A stretch of DNA of 64,000 bases from NCBI GenBank assembly GCA_004352715.1, contig SCFE01000004.1, positions 2,892,522 to 2,956,521 of the forward strand, in the 5' to 3' direction. This DNA comes from Hofstenia miamia (Eukaryota; Xenacoelomorpha; Acoela). The notes beneath the pieces were generated by a model. That model saw only the letters and a program-made list of their open reading frames with translations. It was not told the DNA's origin and ran no database searches. The position numbers and the translations under genes were made by a program. Positions 50,619-63,043 of the stretch are shown one piece after another. Numbering within the stretch: position 1 is the first letter of the stretch; every line of letters begins with the position of its first letter.

Positions 50619-50809
50619 AAAGGGGCTGCCACACGATGGGCTTTTGTGCTAGGTTAAATTCACTCCGTGTAGCATCAGTTCCCCGAGATAATTGCAAGAT
50701 AATTACTCTCCGAGCATGTGCCGGGGCATGAGTTCATCGTGTAGCATGCCAAAGAGTACTTAACATAGTTCATTTGACTCGGGACAAAGCCCATCGGTGG
50801 CACTCCTTT
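50619..50809. mobile_element. MITE, possibly PIF/Harbinger-like
   Basis: 191 bp with inverted ends AAAGGGGCTGCCACACGATG and, inward from the right, AAAGGAGTGCCACCGATGGG. TAA and TTA beside the ends fit a 3-bp TWA target. The ACACGATG wording in the terminal repeat is like Harbinger elements, but the superfamily call is tentative. Confidence 0.55.
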
Positions 50810-52208
50810 AAAACTACTTGTGAAAATATATAGTGTTAACTATGTAATAGCCTAAAACATTAGTGCTACTTTACTGAAATGGCATAGATTGAAAATGCCC
50901 ATGTAAAATTGTTAATTAATTTGAAATATAAACCATAATATAATGATCAGCATCAAATATAAAATGGTAAATTTTGTGACATTGGAATTGCATGGCCCAC
51001 AGAGCATGTATTGTGTACACAAGAGTTGAAACTAAACACAACACACAATGGCAAGGCTGAAAGCTTAAAACTTTCAATGGAACGCAAATATTGTTAAAAA
51101 TATCATTTAAAAAAATTAAGCGCGATAAATCTCACTCGAAGTAAGTTATCTAAATATAAATACACAGAAATACATCCATTAAACAATGGTTATTTTTAGG
51201 CCTGTTCATTGGACAGATTTTCTATTAAATCCAATCCAATATTGAAATTAAAAAACGTCCAATTGGAATCCAATTGAATTCCAATTAAATTTTGAATTTG
51301 CCAAGCCAAATTTTCTATATAGCATACGTAATGATTTTGATTTGAGATGCCGTGTATTTTATTACAGTGCACGAATTGTCCGTGTTCGTATGTAAAAATG
51401 TATTTGAGCTAACTAAAGTACCTTGCATTTTCTATTCTTTGCAATTATATGCTTTGCCCCTTTTTTCCTTGTAAGATTTATATTAATTTTTGCTAGCGGA
51501 ATATGAAGTCAACTAGTGTATAATACTAGATCTATTACTAATATTACTTACGCTGCTAGTTCGGAAATGCTGAATGCTGGTATTAATGAAACTGTCTGGC
51601 ATTTCGAATCCAAGCACAAAGTCTTAGACAATAATGTTATGCAAAAATGCACTATTTTGAAGATTCTAAGAACTTAAACTAATAGTGTGATATAAGATTA
51701 GATTTTCCATCCTGATGCAGTCAAATTGGAAATGGGCTACCTATGTGAGAAATTTCATCGATCAAAATGGGCTTCATATTTCTGAGTTAAGCATTAGATC
51801 ACTTATTGCATCAGTGGTATACAGAGGCGTGCATTCAGGGTAAGCAAGGTAAGCGCCGCTTGCCCATTGAAATTTATTTGAACAAATGAAGAAAAAATAT
51901 TTATGCTTACACAACATTTATAAGTTTCCAATTTTAAATTTATTTTTTCTTAAATTCTAAACCTTTAACTAATTACTGTTCATTTTCGTCATTTTAATAA
52001 TGTAAAATACTGTATTTTGGGTAGGTTTTTTCTTGTTGAACAATTGAACTATATGAGTTTTGTAAGAATTTATTTAATATTATGAACTGCAATAATAAGC
52101 AATATCCTATTGCTTCAATTTGCGGCGTAATATTTGGCTCGACTGTACCTTAATTGTGATAATTGGTATTCATAAATATCAATGTTTCTCAATTACAACT
52201 GAAAACAG
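50810..52208. other. No gene seen; solo hAT-like end
   Basis: At 51824 CAGAGGCGTGCATTCAGG resembles the left end of the GGCGTACGC MITE family, without a partner. The region 51200-51300 is rich in CCAATT/AATTGG words. No coding signal. Confidence 0.3.
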
Positions 52209-52336
52209 CCCGCGCAAATGTTTGCCGCTTCCTTTATCGCACTTTGTTAACGTAATTGACACGATCTTCAACCAATCAAAATTCGAAAATACTACGAGAG
52301 GATTGTTCAATGATTTATATTGCAGAGGCGACTACG
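52209..52336 (+). CDS. Possible internal exon of an unrecognised gene
   Basis: A pyrimidine-containing acceptor (CAATTACAACTGAAAACAG) and a donor (TACG|GTGATT) bracket an open 128-base segment reading SPRKCLPLPLSHFVN, then FENTTRGLFNDLYCRGDYG. It has mixed codon content, two cysteines and a possible glycosylation site (NTT). The open frame extends upstream as a hydrophobic stretch (CTLIVIIGI) without an ATG. No family recognised. Confidence 0.2.
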
Positions 52337-53692
52337 GTGATTGAAATTAAACTAGAACTGCAATTTAGCCTCCAAATCACTCATAATTGATGACAATCAA
52401 ACCGTGACTTTCAAAATTAGATTTTTTACTTAATAATCACAAGAAAATTTCACTTAAACTACAAAAATGGATGTAGAGAAATAACTTTAAAATAGAAATA
52501 CAGAAAAAAATATGTGTTGAAGTAAATTTAGATGTAAATTTTTGTATTCGGCTAACCTATATTGATCAGTTTCAAAACGTTTAAAACTGACCATCTGTAA
52601 TAAACTGTAATACACTGATTTAATTCGTCATTATTCAAGATTTCTCTTATAAATTTTTCACACTACTAATATTATCTTCAAGATTATTGAGCGACATAAC
52701 ATCAATTGCATTGTGAGCATTGCTAATTGTTTCTGGAAATAAAATGTTGTATTTATATTATCTGGTAAATTTTTTAGATAATGATTTATATGCTTGAAAT
52801 TAAAGTTATATGCAACATATGCAATATAAACATATAAATTGTATATTATATCATATTCCGCTCCCCCCATTAATATGTGCACTGCATGCCACTGGTGGTA
52901 TATGATGCTGCAGTTGCATGTATGAAACAAATTCGAGCTCAATGAACCTGGAAATTTTCTTATTGAATTTTGGCAGGAAATTTTAGTAATATGAAATGAA
53001 AAACTCTCATGTTAGCAATAGCCTTGATGTATTGTCATATTAGCGTTCCTTGGAACAGAAGTTCCCAATCTATGAATAATTGTCCAAAAAATGTGTAAAG
53101 TAAGCGATCCAGGGTAAAGTAAGAATTCACTTAATATCCATATACACGCAAGGGCATTTTACTGCATTGTGAGAAATATTGCATAGTTTGTATTACAGTA
53201 AAATGGATTAATCTAGCGGGCTTACGCATGTAGCTATTTATTGCGACATGTATCACAATGTTGGCAGATTGTAATACATGTCTAAAAATAATAAATTGCT
53301 GTCTGTGATTGCGCAATCAATCTCTGGGATTACGACATGTCACAATATTATATATGACGCAATCTACAAGTTTCCAACATTGAAATTAACATATCTTAAT
53401 CTTCTGATGGAAGCTAAAAATTAATCACACCACAAGAACTAAAATAATTGAGTGTTCACAGTCAAAGCCGCAAACATCCAGTCGCTACAAAATGGATAAT
53501 CTGTGGTTTTACAATAGGAAGTGGAATTCTTCCTGGGAAAGTTGATGAGTGTGGCACAGAAAGACATTACCGTTAGGGTACTACAGAAGGGAAATGGAAC
53601 TATGTGGAAATGGTGATCAAAATAGGGAGTCCACTCGTATCACCGGAGTCCGTATTGAAATTACAACAGAATCTTTTTGAAACTCCTGAAAA

Positions 53693-53696
<4 letters not shown>
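52337..53696. other. No gene seen
   Basis: AT-rich non-coding sequence; frames at 52658-52942 and 53131-53316 are unremarkable. Confidence 0.3.
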
Positions 53697-53731
<35 letters not shown>

Positions 53732-53850
53732 ATTTTTTTCCTTCAGACTTTTAAAGTTCAACAATTGATTTTAGAACACCAACTATTATATTTCTAAATT
53801 TAAGAAAAACAAATTTGAAATTTATATATATATATATATCAAATTTTTTT
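53697..53850. repeat. TA microsatellites with a dispersed ~75-bp repeat
   Basis: Two (TA)n tracts flank about 75 bases starting CAATTGATTTTAGAACACCA. The same block recurs almost unchanged at 59791-59860, again ending in a TA tract. This suggests copies of one element whose end is or generates a TA microsatellite. Confidence 0.6.
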
Positions 53851-55359
53851 CCTTCAAACTTTTAAAGTTCAAGCATGTCGTTTGATTCCAATTTGAATTT
53901 CTAGTGCATTAGTTAGTTTGATTGTTCTGATATTACATTTTCCACATTCTGCAAAAAGTGCTCTTAAACTCAGTGGCCATCAAACATCATCATTACATAT
54001 GTAATAATAATTTTGATAAATTCAATGAATTTCGTAAAAATTTTTGCACAAGATCTTATAGTTTATTTATATTTTACTCAGAAAAATAATAATTTTTATG
54101 CACGTTGCACGTCTAGCACTGGCTCCAAAAATATTAAAATATTAGAATGCTTAACTAAAGGGCACCGTGTTGGTGGTGCTCAATACAAGCAAATCGTTAC
54201 ATATTAGAAATGAAATTTGCATTGAGAATTTCACAATTTGTGCGAGATATGTACAAGACAAAGAAATCTAGCAGTGTATGTGACATATATTTTGCTGCCC
54301 ATGTCATTCAAAATATAAAAAAAGTCACTAATAAGCTTTCTCTCAAATTCAAAAGCTATTAAAAAAACTTTTGAACTATATCAAAAAAAGTAGTACGATA
54401 GTCCAGGACACTACCATGGAATGAGCCATTATCGCACCATAACCCGAGTGTAAAATATTCAGTTTGAGTGTTTCCATAGTCTTAATCGCATTTAAGGTTG
54501 CAATTAGTATTATTGAATATTGTTAAAGAAAATTTGACTAAGTGTTTCTCAAGTATTTTGTAAACACGGATAAATTTTGTAAGTCACATCATTTGGTAAT
54601 TTTCCCAAGGTAGCACTCATTGACATGCAAGTAGTCTAACTTCATTAATAAATTTTTTAAAAAGAAAAAGGGGAAGAGGAAGAAGAAACAGAAGTTGAAG
54701 AGGAGGAACAAGAAGAAGAAGATGAAGAAGAAAAATGTTCGTTTCTCATGGTCTCATGCAATGCATAAGCATGACAGTTCCATTCAATTAAAAATTTTTC
54801 CATTAGGAAGCGTTTGCCAAGGAGCTTAAAGCTACTAATATCTTGATATCACAGTTAAGTTTAATGTAATCTATATTTAAAGAAATTTTGACAATTACAA
54901 GATAGTGATTTCTTTAACTAGTGTCACTAAGAATCTGCCATGTAAAAACATATATAAAAAATTACAAACATTAACAGAGTGTGGAAATAATAAATGCATT
55001 AATTTCTTGTAGTCGTATTTAGAGCAATTAACAAAGGATCATGTATTTTCTTTATCAAGCACAGTCTATTTTAATATTCTGCTTTAATCAAGTGGAAATA
55101 TGCAGAGTATAATCGAAGAAGTGAAAATTCGAAGTAGTTGAGGGCTGCACACACATCAACTTCATCATGTTTCTTTTCTAGAAAGGGTCTTTGCCTTTTT
55201 AACTAAAAAATTATATGTACTGCATAAGCATAAAACATATTAGAAATTTTTCCTTTTAGTCTACAATTTGGAATGTTATAATTGATTGATGAAGTGAAAG
55301 CTACATTGCACGTTGAACAAAATTTTTAAAAAAATTACCAAATAAATGCCGTATACGCT
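53851..55359. other. No gene seen; purine-rich tract
   Basis: 54658-54737 is a long GAA/GAG purine tract (imperfect trinucleotide repeat) that could form triplex DNA. The remainder is AT-rich with no supportable gene. Confidence 0.4.
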
Positions 55360-58300
55360 CAAGGTTGGATATTGGGTTTTCGAAAAATATTGGGTATTGG
55401 GTTATATTGGGGGGGTATACCCAATATATTGGGTTATATTGGGTAATATTGGGGTTTTCGATAAACACGAGGAGCGTCACAATTTTACCTTGAGTTGTAG
55501 GTACAGACATCAATAAACGTAGATTAGAATAGAACTGCAAATAGGAACAGGTTAAACAAAAATTAGTATTTTTTGTTATCCAAACCTAACTACAGTCGTT
55601 ACAATAAAAGAATCATTGGCCCCGTATGCAGCACTTAACGTGAGCCCAATTATCGCACATTCGACATTGTAACCCTTCAGTATATGTACGTTGACATATG
55701 TTGCAATTCCAGCCATCATTGCCGCTCTCAGTTTGCATTGCGTCATCACTACGCGAATACTTGTTCATTATACTTTCAAAACGGGTTCGCTTCTTTGAAA
55801 TCTTCTTTTCATGGCGAATAGCCTGTTTCTTTCCATGTATCTTATCAAAGCTTCTGGCTAGAAAGAGTTGAGATTCTGTTCCACTTTCATTCATACGAGA
55901 ACGCAGTTTCGTAAAAATCCCTGCCTCAGTCCAAAAACTTAGCTCTACATCAGTTTCTGATGACACGGCGTTGCCGGGTGAAGTAGCGAATAAGGACAGT
56001 TCACACCATGTAGATGCCTTGTTTGCCCAAAAATGCATAAATTGGTTTTCAAGTAACACACTTTCATCACCAGGTTGAATAAATATCCCTACTTGAGAAG
56101 AAAAAGTGCCAGAATCGAACGCCACGTCACCTCGTCACTGCACCCAAGCACCTGCATATCTTATTATCAACCGCAAACTTTCAGCACACTCGTCAACAGA
56201 CATCGCAGTTCTCTGATTAATTGATGGATCAAGCAACTTAAAGCACTTGTACAAATCTCAGGAAAAATTGCTTGATAACCGTGCCTTCAGAATTTGCATA
56301 AACTGCCCTCCAGCGCTTTTCAAATCAGGATCATTAAACGTTTTGACTAGCTCAGCATGACACACCAGACCATCAATTTCTTGAGCCAAGGAAACAGGCG
56401 TTGAAGAATCTGCCTAAGTGACGTCTGTAGCTACGCCAACTGCCTCACAAATTACAATGGCTTTTTCCATTTTAGCCAATGTTTCTTCTTCTATTGTCGC
56501 TTTATCAGTCAAAGCCAAATTTATGTAATCCTTCAAGTCCAAAACTCTTCACCACGAGTCAATTGTGATATTCCATCTAGTATCACCAGGACGTCATAAC
56601 ACTTTAGGCATATCAATACCACTTTCTGTTTGAACTGCTCGTAATTTAGCTGATGCTTCTGGAGATTTGCTAAACTCTTTCAACAACTTATCCAATGCAT
56701 CTTTGACTTCTGCCACAACACCAATTGACCTAATCATATCTTTCAGAATTAACTGAAAACTATGACAGGCACATCGAAGAGCAAACACACCACGGCTGCT
56801 TGCGTTATGTGAAACGCCTTCAGTTAGATTTGGTAAAAAAGCCTCATCATCAGCTTTAGCTTCATTATCTGGATCATGCAAATCGCATTCATCGTCACCG
56901 GGGTTATCATTGGAAATATCATCTAAAGCTTTTTGCATCGACGTCGTGTTATCAGCGACTATGCAAAACACGAACAAACCCTCTGACTGCAACCAATTAA
57001 TTATCTTAACAGTTTCCTGCCCAATATCTGGTGCTTTCATGCTTTTAATAAAAATGTAACTACTTCCATCAAGACCAATTGGCATATTAAGATGCCCTTT
57101 ATTATTGAGTGTGCCGCCGTCAATTAATAGATAAACATCTTTGTAACGATTGTTAAAAATAATTGTTTGAGTGTGTTGCTGGCCAACTTTTCAGTGTTTT
57201 CTGCAAGCTTCTTTCGATTAAATCCTCTAGGGATTTTAGATCCAGCCGCTTCTCTAAACTTAGGATTATCCAGACTGCGGAAGGACTAACAGTTGTCAGC
57301 AAACGCCGAGGTCGGCTTGAGCCCATCTGACGATCTTTTGTCTAAGAACCTGTCGATAGGTGCCGATGAGCTGGAACAAACAACAGACTTTTGGTCTCGA
57401 CTTCTCGAGATTGGTTTGATGCTTAGACTTAATATGTACCAAATAACCATTCTTCCCATAATTTGGTCGCAGCACGGTTTGATCGCACAACTTGCAAACG
57501 GACATAGGAACGCCTTTATTGGTCTTACCTCTCTCGGTAATAAATTCCGAAAGATCGTTGCCTGTCGCTGTCATGGCAGTGACCAAAAAGGATGAATACA
57601 GAAGCCAAGTAAAACTAAAAAAGTTGCACACGTTGTAAATACAAGCCGAATGTGGAGACTCAGTGAAGGATAATAACTTAATTGGTTCGCAACATATTCC
57701 TACACAAACACAAGACACATATTTCTTCGTATTTTATAGCACGCGTGGGTTGCTAAATGTTTTCATTTGATAACCTAAGCCACCTTCCGCAAAATGTCAG
57801 TCCGGGCCATACAAAACATCGGCGCCACAAGACGGTCATAATCCTAGACTATTATTACAGTGACCAGGAGAAATCTACTTGAGATTCTTTTCTGATCATA
57901 CTAATTTCTCACGCTAATTTTTCGCTATCAAAAAGTTACTTTACCAGACGTGCCAAGAGTACATTTTATAATTTTAAAAATTCCTTGGGTACGGCCCTGA
58001 AGTCAATTAATGTACGAAAAATAGTGGTAGATAAATATTGGGTATTGATTTTATAATATTGGGCAGACTTGTCAATGAGCCNCAAAACGATCCGTTTTTA
58101 AGCAAACCAAATTTATAGTGCTGCTTGTTAATTTGATTATGCAGATTTTTCTTATTTTTTCATTCAATATTCCCTACTTATAATCGAATTTTAGAAATGT
58201 TTATTAAATAATAGGAAGAGCAATTGAAAAAATTCTTTGAGCACAATATTTTTAAAAAAATACCGAGCTAAAACGAGCCTCATTCAAAGATTTTATGTAG

Positions 58301-58433
58301 CGAGCCGAGCCGAACTTACACAAAATGTCTGCTCTTTGACAAGTCTGATATTGGGTATTAGGTCTGGGGTATTGGGGGTTACCCCCAAAATATTGGTTGG
58401 GTATACCCAAGCTAATATTTTAACCCAACCTTG
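55360..58433 (-). mobile_element. Nearly complete hAT transposon with target duplication
   Basis: The ends are inverted: CAAGGTTGGATATTGGG at 55360 and, inward from 58433, CAAGGTTGGGTTAAAATATT. The 7-bp word ATACGCT lies immediately outside both ends, close to the 8-bp duplication of hAT elements. Subterminal zones on both sides are crowded with TATTGGGT/ACCCAATA repeats (55377-55460, 58040-58065, 58350-58425), as expected of transposase-binding sites. The transposase frame lies between on the minus strand. A single N at 58082 marks a small assembly uncertainty. Confidence 0.8.
55613..57574 (-). pseudogene. hAT transposase with BED-like finger and C-terminal PHD-like finger, broken
   Basis: Reading down the minus strand, the start is probably ATG 57574 (MTATGNDLSEFI). 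A BED-type finger follows (CKLCDQTV...HIKSKH, C-x2-C-x16-H-x4-H), then a stop and a frameshift near 57300-57165. The catalytic region from about 57085 includes IVADNTTSMQKAL and CACHSFQLILKDMI (the hAT C-x2-H-like motif), then DTRWNITIDSWW after a stop, further stops, and the dimerisation motif SSETDVELSFWTEAGIFTKL. The frame does not end there: it continues to WNCNICQRTYTEGLQCRMCD and NWAHVKCC, a PHD-like CxxC...CxxC...HxxC finger, and stops at 55613. At least four lesions make it inactive. The added finger is unusual for hAT proteins. Confidence 0.8.
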
Positions 58434-59338
58434 ATACGCTTAAAGCTATGTTTTAATTTACTCTAACAACCAGTTCAAGATATTAAAATTTCCTGAAACA
58501 CAAGTGGCAGTAGACATTGACTTATGATAACTTATCAACATTTGTCTTTCGCTTCATACGCGTACGAATCAACGAATGTAAAATTTTTTTCCGTGCTTTG
58601 CACAAAAGTTCTATTCGGATTTGAAAAAAAAATATTTAAAAAAACATTGCAAAGGCATATCTTTAACACAACCATTGTTTTAACCCTACTATACTAGTTC
58701 CTAGTGGAATACATTGTACTTCACCGACTATTTTTGGCAACGATGCTCATTAAATTTTATAGTGGATCAACAACTATTAAAAAATTTGGTCACCGATGTT
58801 TCTTCAGTAGTGGCCTATTTATTCATTACGGCTGATTGGCTGTCCCCGAGCTTACTTTTCGGAATATGTAAAGCATCCAATTTTTCAAAATTTCTCCATT
58901 TGCTGACATATTTCGAGACGTCATCACATGACAATAAATTTTTTTGAATTTTTTTTCAAAACCCTAACCAAGATAAAATAAAATACATCTGGTCAAAATT
59001 TGATGTTAATAGTTCAATCCTATCAAAAGCTGCAGAGGTGAAGCACCCTCAAGAATCCAGGCCTGATAGATTTAAGCATGCGATCACTTCTCAAAGTCAA
59101 ATTAAATCAAATAGTGCTGACGTCAATAAATACTTGCTTTTCTTGTCATAAGTTATGACATCACCCCATTCTGTTAAATAAAAACGTAAGGCACCTCTTA
59201 GGTTTCCAAAATCAATAAAAATACAATTCAGTAGCTAGTTTGAACTAATAGCAGTAGGTCAACTTGCTTAGCAAAATGTAATATCAGTAATATGCTAAGC
59301 CTTCTGTAAGTACCCAAAAGACGGCCTTTTATATGCAA
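58434..59338. other. No gene seen
   Basis: Spacer between the hAT element and the 3' end of the small secreted-protein gene. The 77-codon frame at 58714-58947 has no recognisable features. Confidence 0.3.
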
Positions 59339-59854
59339 TTAAAAATCAATCAACACCTTTTCAAAAGTGCATTCTTTCAATCGTCTAAATTTCTTAATTA
59401 TTTCCTCTACAGAAGAATGTGATGAAAAATGATTGACATCATAGCTCTCCAGTTCGAGAAGAGATTCGAGAACTTTTTTCTTAATAACGATTTCTCTTCT
59501 TTCTAGAGGTGGTATAGTCACCAAAATTGATGAATAATTGTAAGTGCACTAAATATAATCAAATATTAGAAGTTAAACCAACTTCAACAGCAAATTCCTT
59601 TTAGTTCTTAAAGCAATAATTAAATTTGAACATCATGTTAAGTGGTTAAACCTACTTAAAATTCTTCAAAGTACTATTTAATTTCATACAATTTGTAATT
59701 TTTTAAAGAAATCTCAATAATGCACATTGCTAATAAATACTGCTTTTATAAAATCACAAATAGGTATGGAATAACAGATTTCCCTAAAACTAACAATTGA
59801 TTTTAGAACACCAACTATTATATTTCTAAATTTAAGAAAAACAAATTTTAAATT

Positions 59855-59912
<58 letters not shown>

Positions 59913-60798
59913 TTTATATATGTACTAAGGCTTACATTAAAATCACGGCGTTCATCAATGACAGCTAAAATTAGATTTCTTGTATCCATTCTGTAATAAC
60001 GCCAACTGTTTGGACAAAGGCTTAGTAAAGAGTTTCCTAAAAATGTGCAATTCAATGCAAACTTGAGATGTCAAATATATAGCGTCTTTATATTTTTCAT
60101 AGAAATATTTTGAGAATATTTAGAAAATCATTTGGGGAGTTCATGTGCTGCCAACCAAATTCTTGCTGTTCTCTTTAACTGAAATATTGGGAATTTCTAC
60201 TTAAGAATAATAATAAGAATAAAAAAAGAAAATAATGAAACCTGCATAGCTGCAAAGTATTTGTAATTTGTTGTTTAACTGCATTTTATTATGCGTTCTA
60301 AAACCAATATCACAAATTAAGCAAAGCATATACTGAATGAATCATCGCGTAGCATGATTGCTGTTCACTTGACTTGACATCATTAGTCATTTTGAAATTT
60401 GAAATAGATTTGTGCGGCATGTTAAAATCCAAGCAATTTTCAATGATTGATAGTTTTGAATAAAGCTCTCAAAAATTATAATAATTGGTAATTTTTGCTC
60501 AATTTTACAAAATATAAATAATACTTGGATTATTTGTTGTCGTCATTGTCAACATGGCGTCAAATGTATACTGCTTCTCATCAGAAATCATTTGCAAATA
60601 TAGCTAATACACAATACGAAGGAAAAAATTGAATTAACTAGCTTGGTTTTAGTCTGTATCCGACGCAGAATATAAAAAGCAGTTTATTTCCTAGAAATAA
60701 TGTGCTTGCTAACAACTCATTCGCAAACACAATCAAATATTGCAACACATAGTCTTACCTATTGACAAGAAAATAACCAATATAAACAGTTTATTCAT
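59339..60798 (-). CDS. Small secreted protein, 116 residues, unrecognised
   Basis: Three exons join in frame: 60798-60759, 60036-59936 and 59548-59339. Exon 1 is a signal peptide (MNKLFILVIFLSI) ending at ATAG|GTAAGA in phase 1. Exon 2 starts after TTTTTAG and reads NSLLSLCPNSWRYYRMDTRN, then LILAVIDERRDFN, and ends at a GTAAGC donor in phase 0. Exon 3 starts after TATATTTAG with CTYNYSSILVTIPPLERREI, then a probable helix (VIKKKVLESLLELESYD), EEIIKKFRRLKECTFEKVLI and a stop. The mature protein would be about 100 residues with three cysteines and at least two amphipathic helices. Matching phases at both joins and consensus splice sites make chance unlikely. I recognise no family; a small helical secreted factor is possible, but that is only an impression. 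Intron 2 contains a (TA)n tract and a dispersed repeat. Confidence 0.6.
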
Positions 60799-62179
60799 TT
60801 TTGAAATGATGTCAACTTTAATTGGGCGTACATATATACACTTGCTAAAAGGCCATATAAAATTTGGCAAGCCTTCTGAATGATGTAATGTGACATAAAC
60901 TTAAAATATTCCATGTAAATTGAAAAAAGTATATTATTTCATTTTTGAAATGCTTATGCCTATTAGTTGATCAGCAAATTTTTCATAAAATAATCCTATA
61001 AAACTTCAAGCTTAAAAGATAATTAACAAAATTTTTTATTTTGAAAAAATATTTTTAATATAAAAGTATTAATATGATTAATGTCTAAAATTCAAAAGCC
61101 GAATAATTAGAAATATTAATGAAATAATGAAAGCTTCAAATAGTTGGATGAGCTGCTCAGTATGTTTCTGCTAGATACAAAAAGTTATTAGTTCCATTTC
61201 TAATTAATCCCATCCTATTCGATTTTGTCCCAATCCTGTCCCATTTCCAATCAGATTAAATATTTTGCTCTCATGATCCCAACAAAACTAAATATTGTTG
61301 AAATATTGAAATTTTAATGTTTTTGCAACCAGAAATATTTTGGACCTAGAGTCCAATGTGGTCCCATGGACATAACATCTATTTCAGCAAATTGACAAAA
61401 ATTATAAATATAATTCTAAAATCAGTAATTCCAATTGCTCGAAATATGGGACGCGTTCTACTGAATGGGAAAGTATATTCCATGGATTTAACTGGTTCTG
61501 CAAAAGCACAATGCATATAATTTTAAAGGGAATCGGTATTTTTCAAAATTCCTTTAAATTTATAATGATGGTGAGAACATCACTAGATGCTTGCTGAACT
61601 CATTTTTAGTCAGACGGCTATTTGGTCATATAAATGCATCAAAATCAGCTTAAACGAAAATAAATTCAATGTTTTTTCAGGCTTTTTGAAAATTTTCATG
61701 TTTTAAGTACATTACATATGTTTGGAAAAATTTAAAAAAATTATCTTAAGTATCATCAAGGTTTACAAGTTACTACGCTGTAATTCACAAGTGGTCAATC
61801 AAGGTAAAATATCTTTGTTTAAAAAAATACGAAAAACAGTTTTTAAATGCAGACTTGATTTCAAGAAAATATTGGCAGTAAGTGTTTTCAAATAAACAAA
61901 TAACCTCGATAACTAAATTCAGACTATTGAAATAAAGGGTGTTTTAATTAACCTTATTAGCTCAATGAAATGTTATGACTACTGAAAGATAATATCGATT
62001 CGAAAGTGATCCATGCATTATTTATTAAAATATATTTTAACAGCGCAATTTTTAAAGGCACTCGTTGTGTTTGACAAGTGGTTTGTATCAAATATCGACT
62101 TTCATTAGCTAAAAGGCGACGATTTAATGAATACCAAATTACCGTATTCGATGAAAATCCATTTACGCCTTAGCACTCC
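60799..62179. other. Shared upstream region of two divergent small secreted-protein genes
   Basis: About 1.4 kb separates the minus-strand start at 60798 from the plus-strand start at 62215. A TATATAT (60838-60832, minus) lies 40 bases before the first ATG. No further exons seen. Confidence 0.4.
60832..60838 (-). promoter_or_regulatory. Possible TATA box of the 116-residue protein gene
   Basis: TATATAT on the minus strand begins 40 bases before the ATG at 60798. If it is used, the 5' UTR is only about ten bases. In such AT-rich DNA this can occur by chance. Confidence 0.3.
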
Positions 62180-62186
62180 TATAAAA
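62180..62186 (+). promoter_or_regulatory. TATA box before a signal-peptide exon
   Basis: TATAAAA in a locally less AT-rich context (CACTCCTATAAAACCTTTCG), 35 bases before the ATG at 62215. The spacing predicts transcription starting a few bases ahead of the ATG. Confidence 0.5.
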
Positions 62187-62214
62187 CCTTTCGCTTCAAA
62201 CAATTACATATAGT

Positions 62215-62275
62215 ATGCAATTAAAGTATTTGCTTACTGCAGGTGCCTTATTTTTAGTATTCTTCACAGTTTTAG
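62215..62275 (+). CDS. First exon of a second small secreted protein
   Basis: The ATG opens MQLKYLLTAGALFLVFFTVL, a textbook signal peptide, and the exon ends at a consensus donor, TTTAG|GTAAGA, in phase 1. A TATAAAA lies 35 bases upstream. The architecture (short TATA-driven leader, signal peptide alone in exon 1, phase-1 intron) is the same as in the minus-strand gene at 60798. Later exons are not visible; they could lie in the N gap at 63044-63291 or beyond the window. Identity unknown. Confidence 0.5.
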
Positions 62276-62502
62276 GTAAGAAGTTTTTTAACTATAAATT
62301 TAGTTTTGCTCTGATTTCTCACGCATATGAAAGCAGTATTTTTTATACCTTGTTACAACACTGAAATGTATCGTTAGGTTTTAGAAAATTGAGTGTACTA
62401 TATATATATTTATGGTTAACCACGAGTTTTAATTCAAAATTCAAACAGGTAAGAACATCTGGCTTAATATTGTTATCATAATATCATTGTTATTATTATT
62501 AT

Positions 62503-62589
<87 letters not shown>

Positions 62590-62974
62590 CTTAATTATCA
62601 TTATTACTATATTTAATTTAATGTGCTTAAATTTTGTAGAAACCTTCAAAATAAAAATCTTCACTAGGATTTTTAATTTCAGCTTGATGTTGGCTTCAAG
62701 CATGAGCTATGCGCTTTTTGAGTTTTGAATTTTTGACTTGTTATATAACTTTGAACTATTATAGGAGTGCTTAATCGAAAATCGTAACTATTATCTCTCA
62801 TTTGAATTTAATTTTACTATTGTGGCACATTGAATAGAATCTGTGTAGACCCCAGTTTTGACTACCCTAGAGGCTTCAAAATGATGAATGAAGTGCCTTG
62901 GACTATTCCAGACTGTTGGTTCAAATAGTTATCTGATTATAAGCATACCTTCAGAGACTAATGATCAGCCATTT

Positions 62975-63022
<48 letters not shown>

Positions 63023-63043
63023 TAAAATAGTTCCCCTCCTCAG
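62276..63043. other. Intron-like sequence with ATT and TA microsatellites
   Basis: An (ATT)n tract of about 90 bases covers 62487-62580 and a TA/TACA tract covers 62978-63024. Acceptor-like sites near 62453 and 62680 lead into frames with early stops or into the microsatellite, so I could not place exon 2. Confidence 0.4.

Noticed and set aside
57293-57595. 100-codon plus-strand frame
   Set aside because: It is the antisense shadow of the BED-finger part of the hAT transposase.
62476-62703. 75-codon Ile/Leu-rich frame on the minus strand
   Set aside because: It is a translation of an (ATT)n microsatellite.
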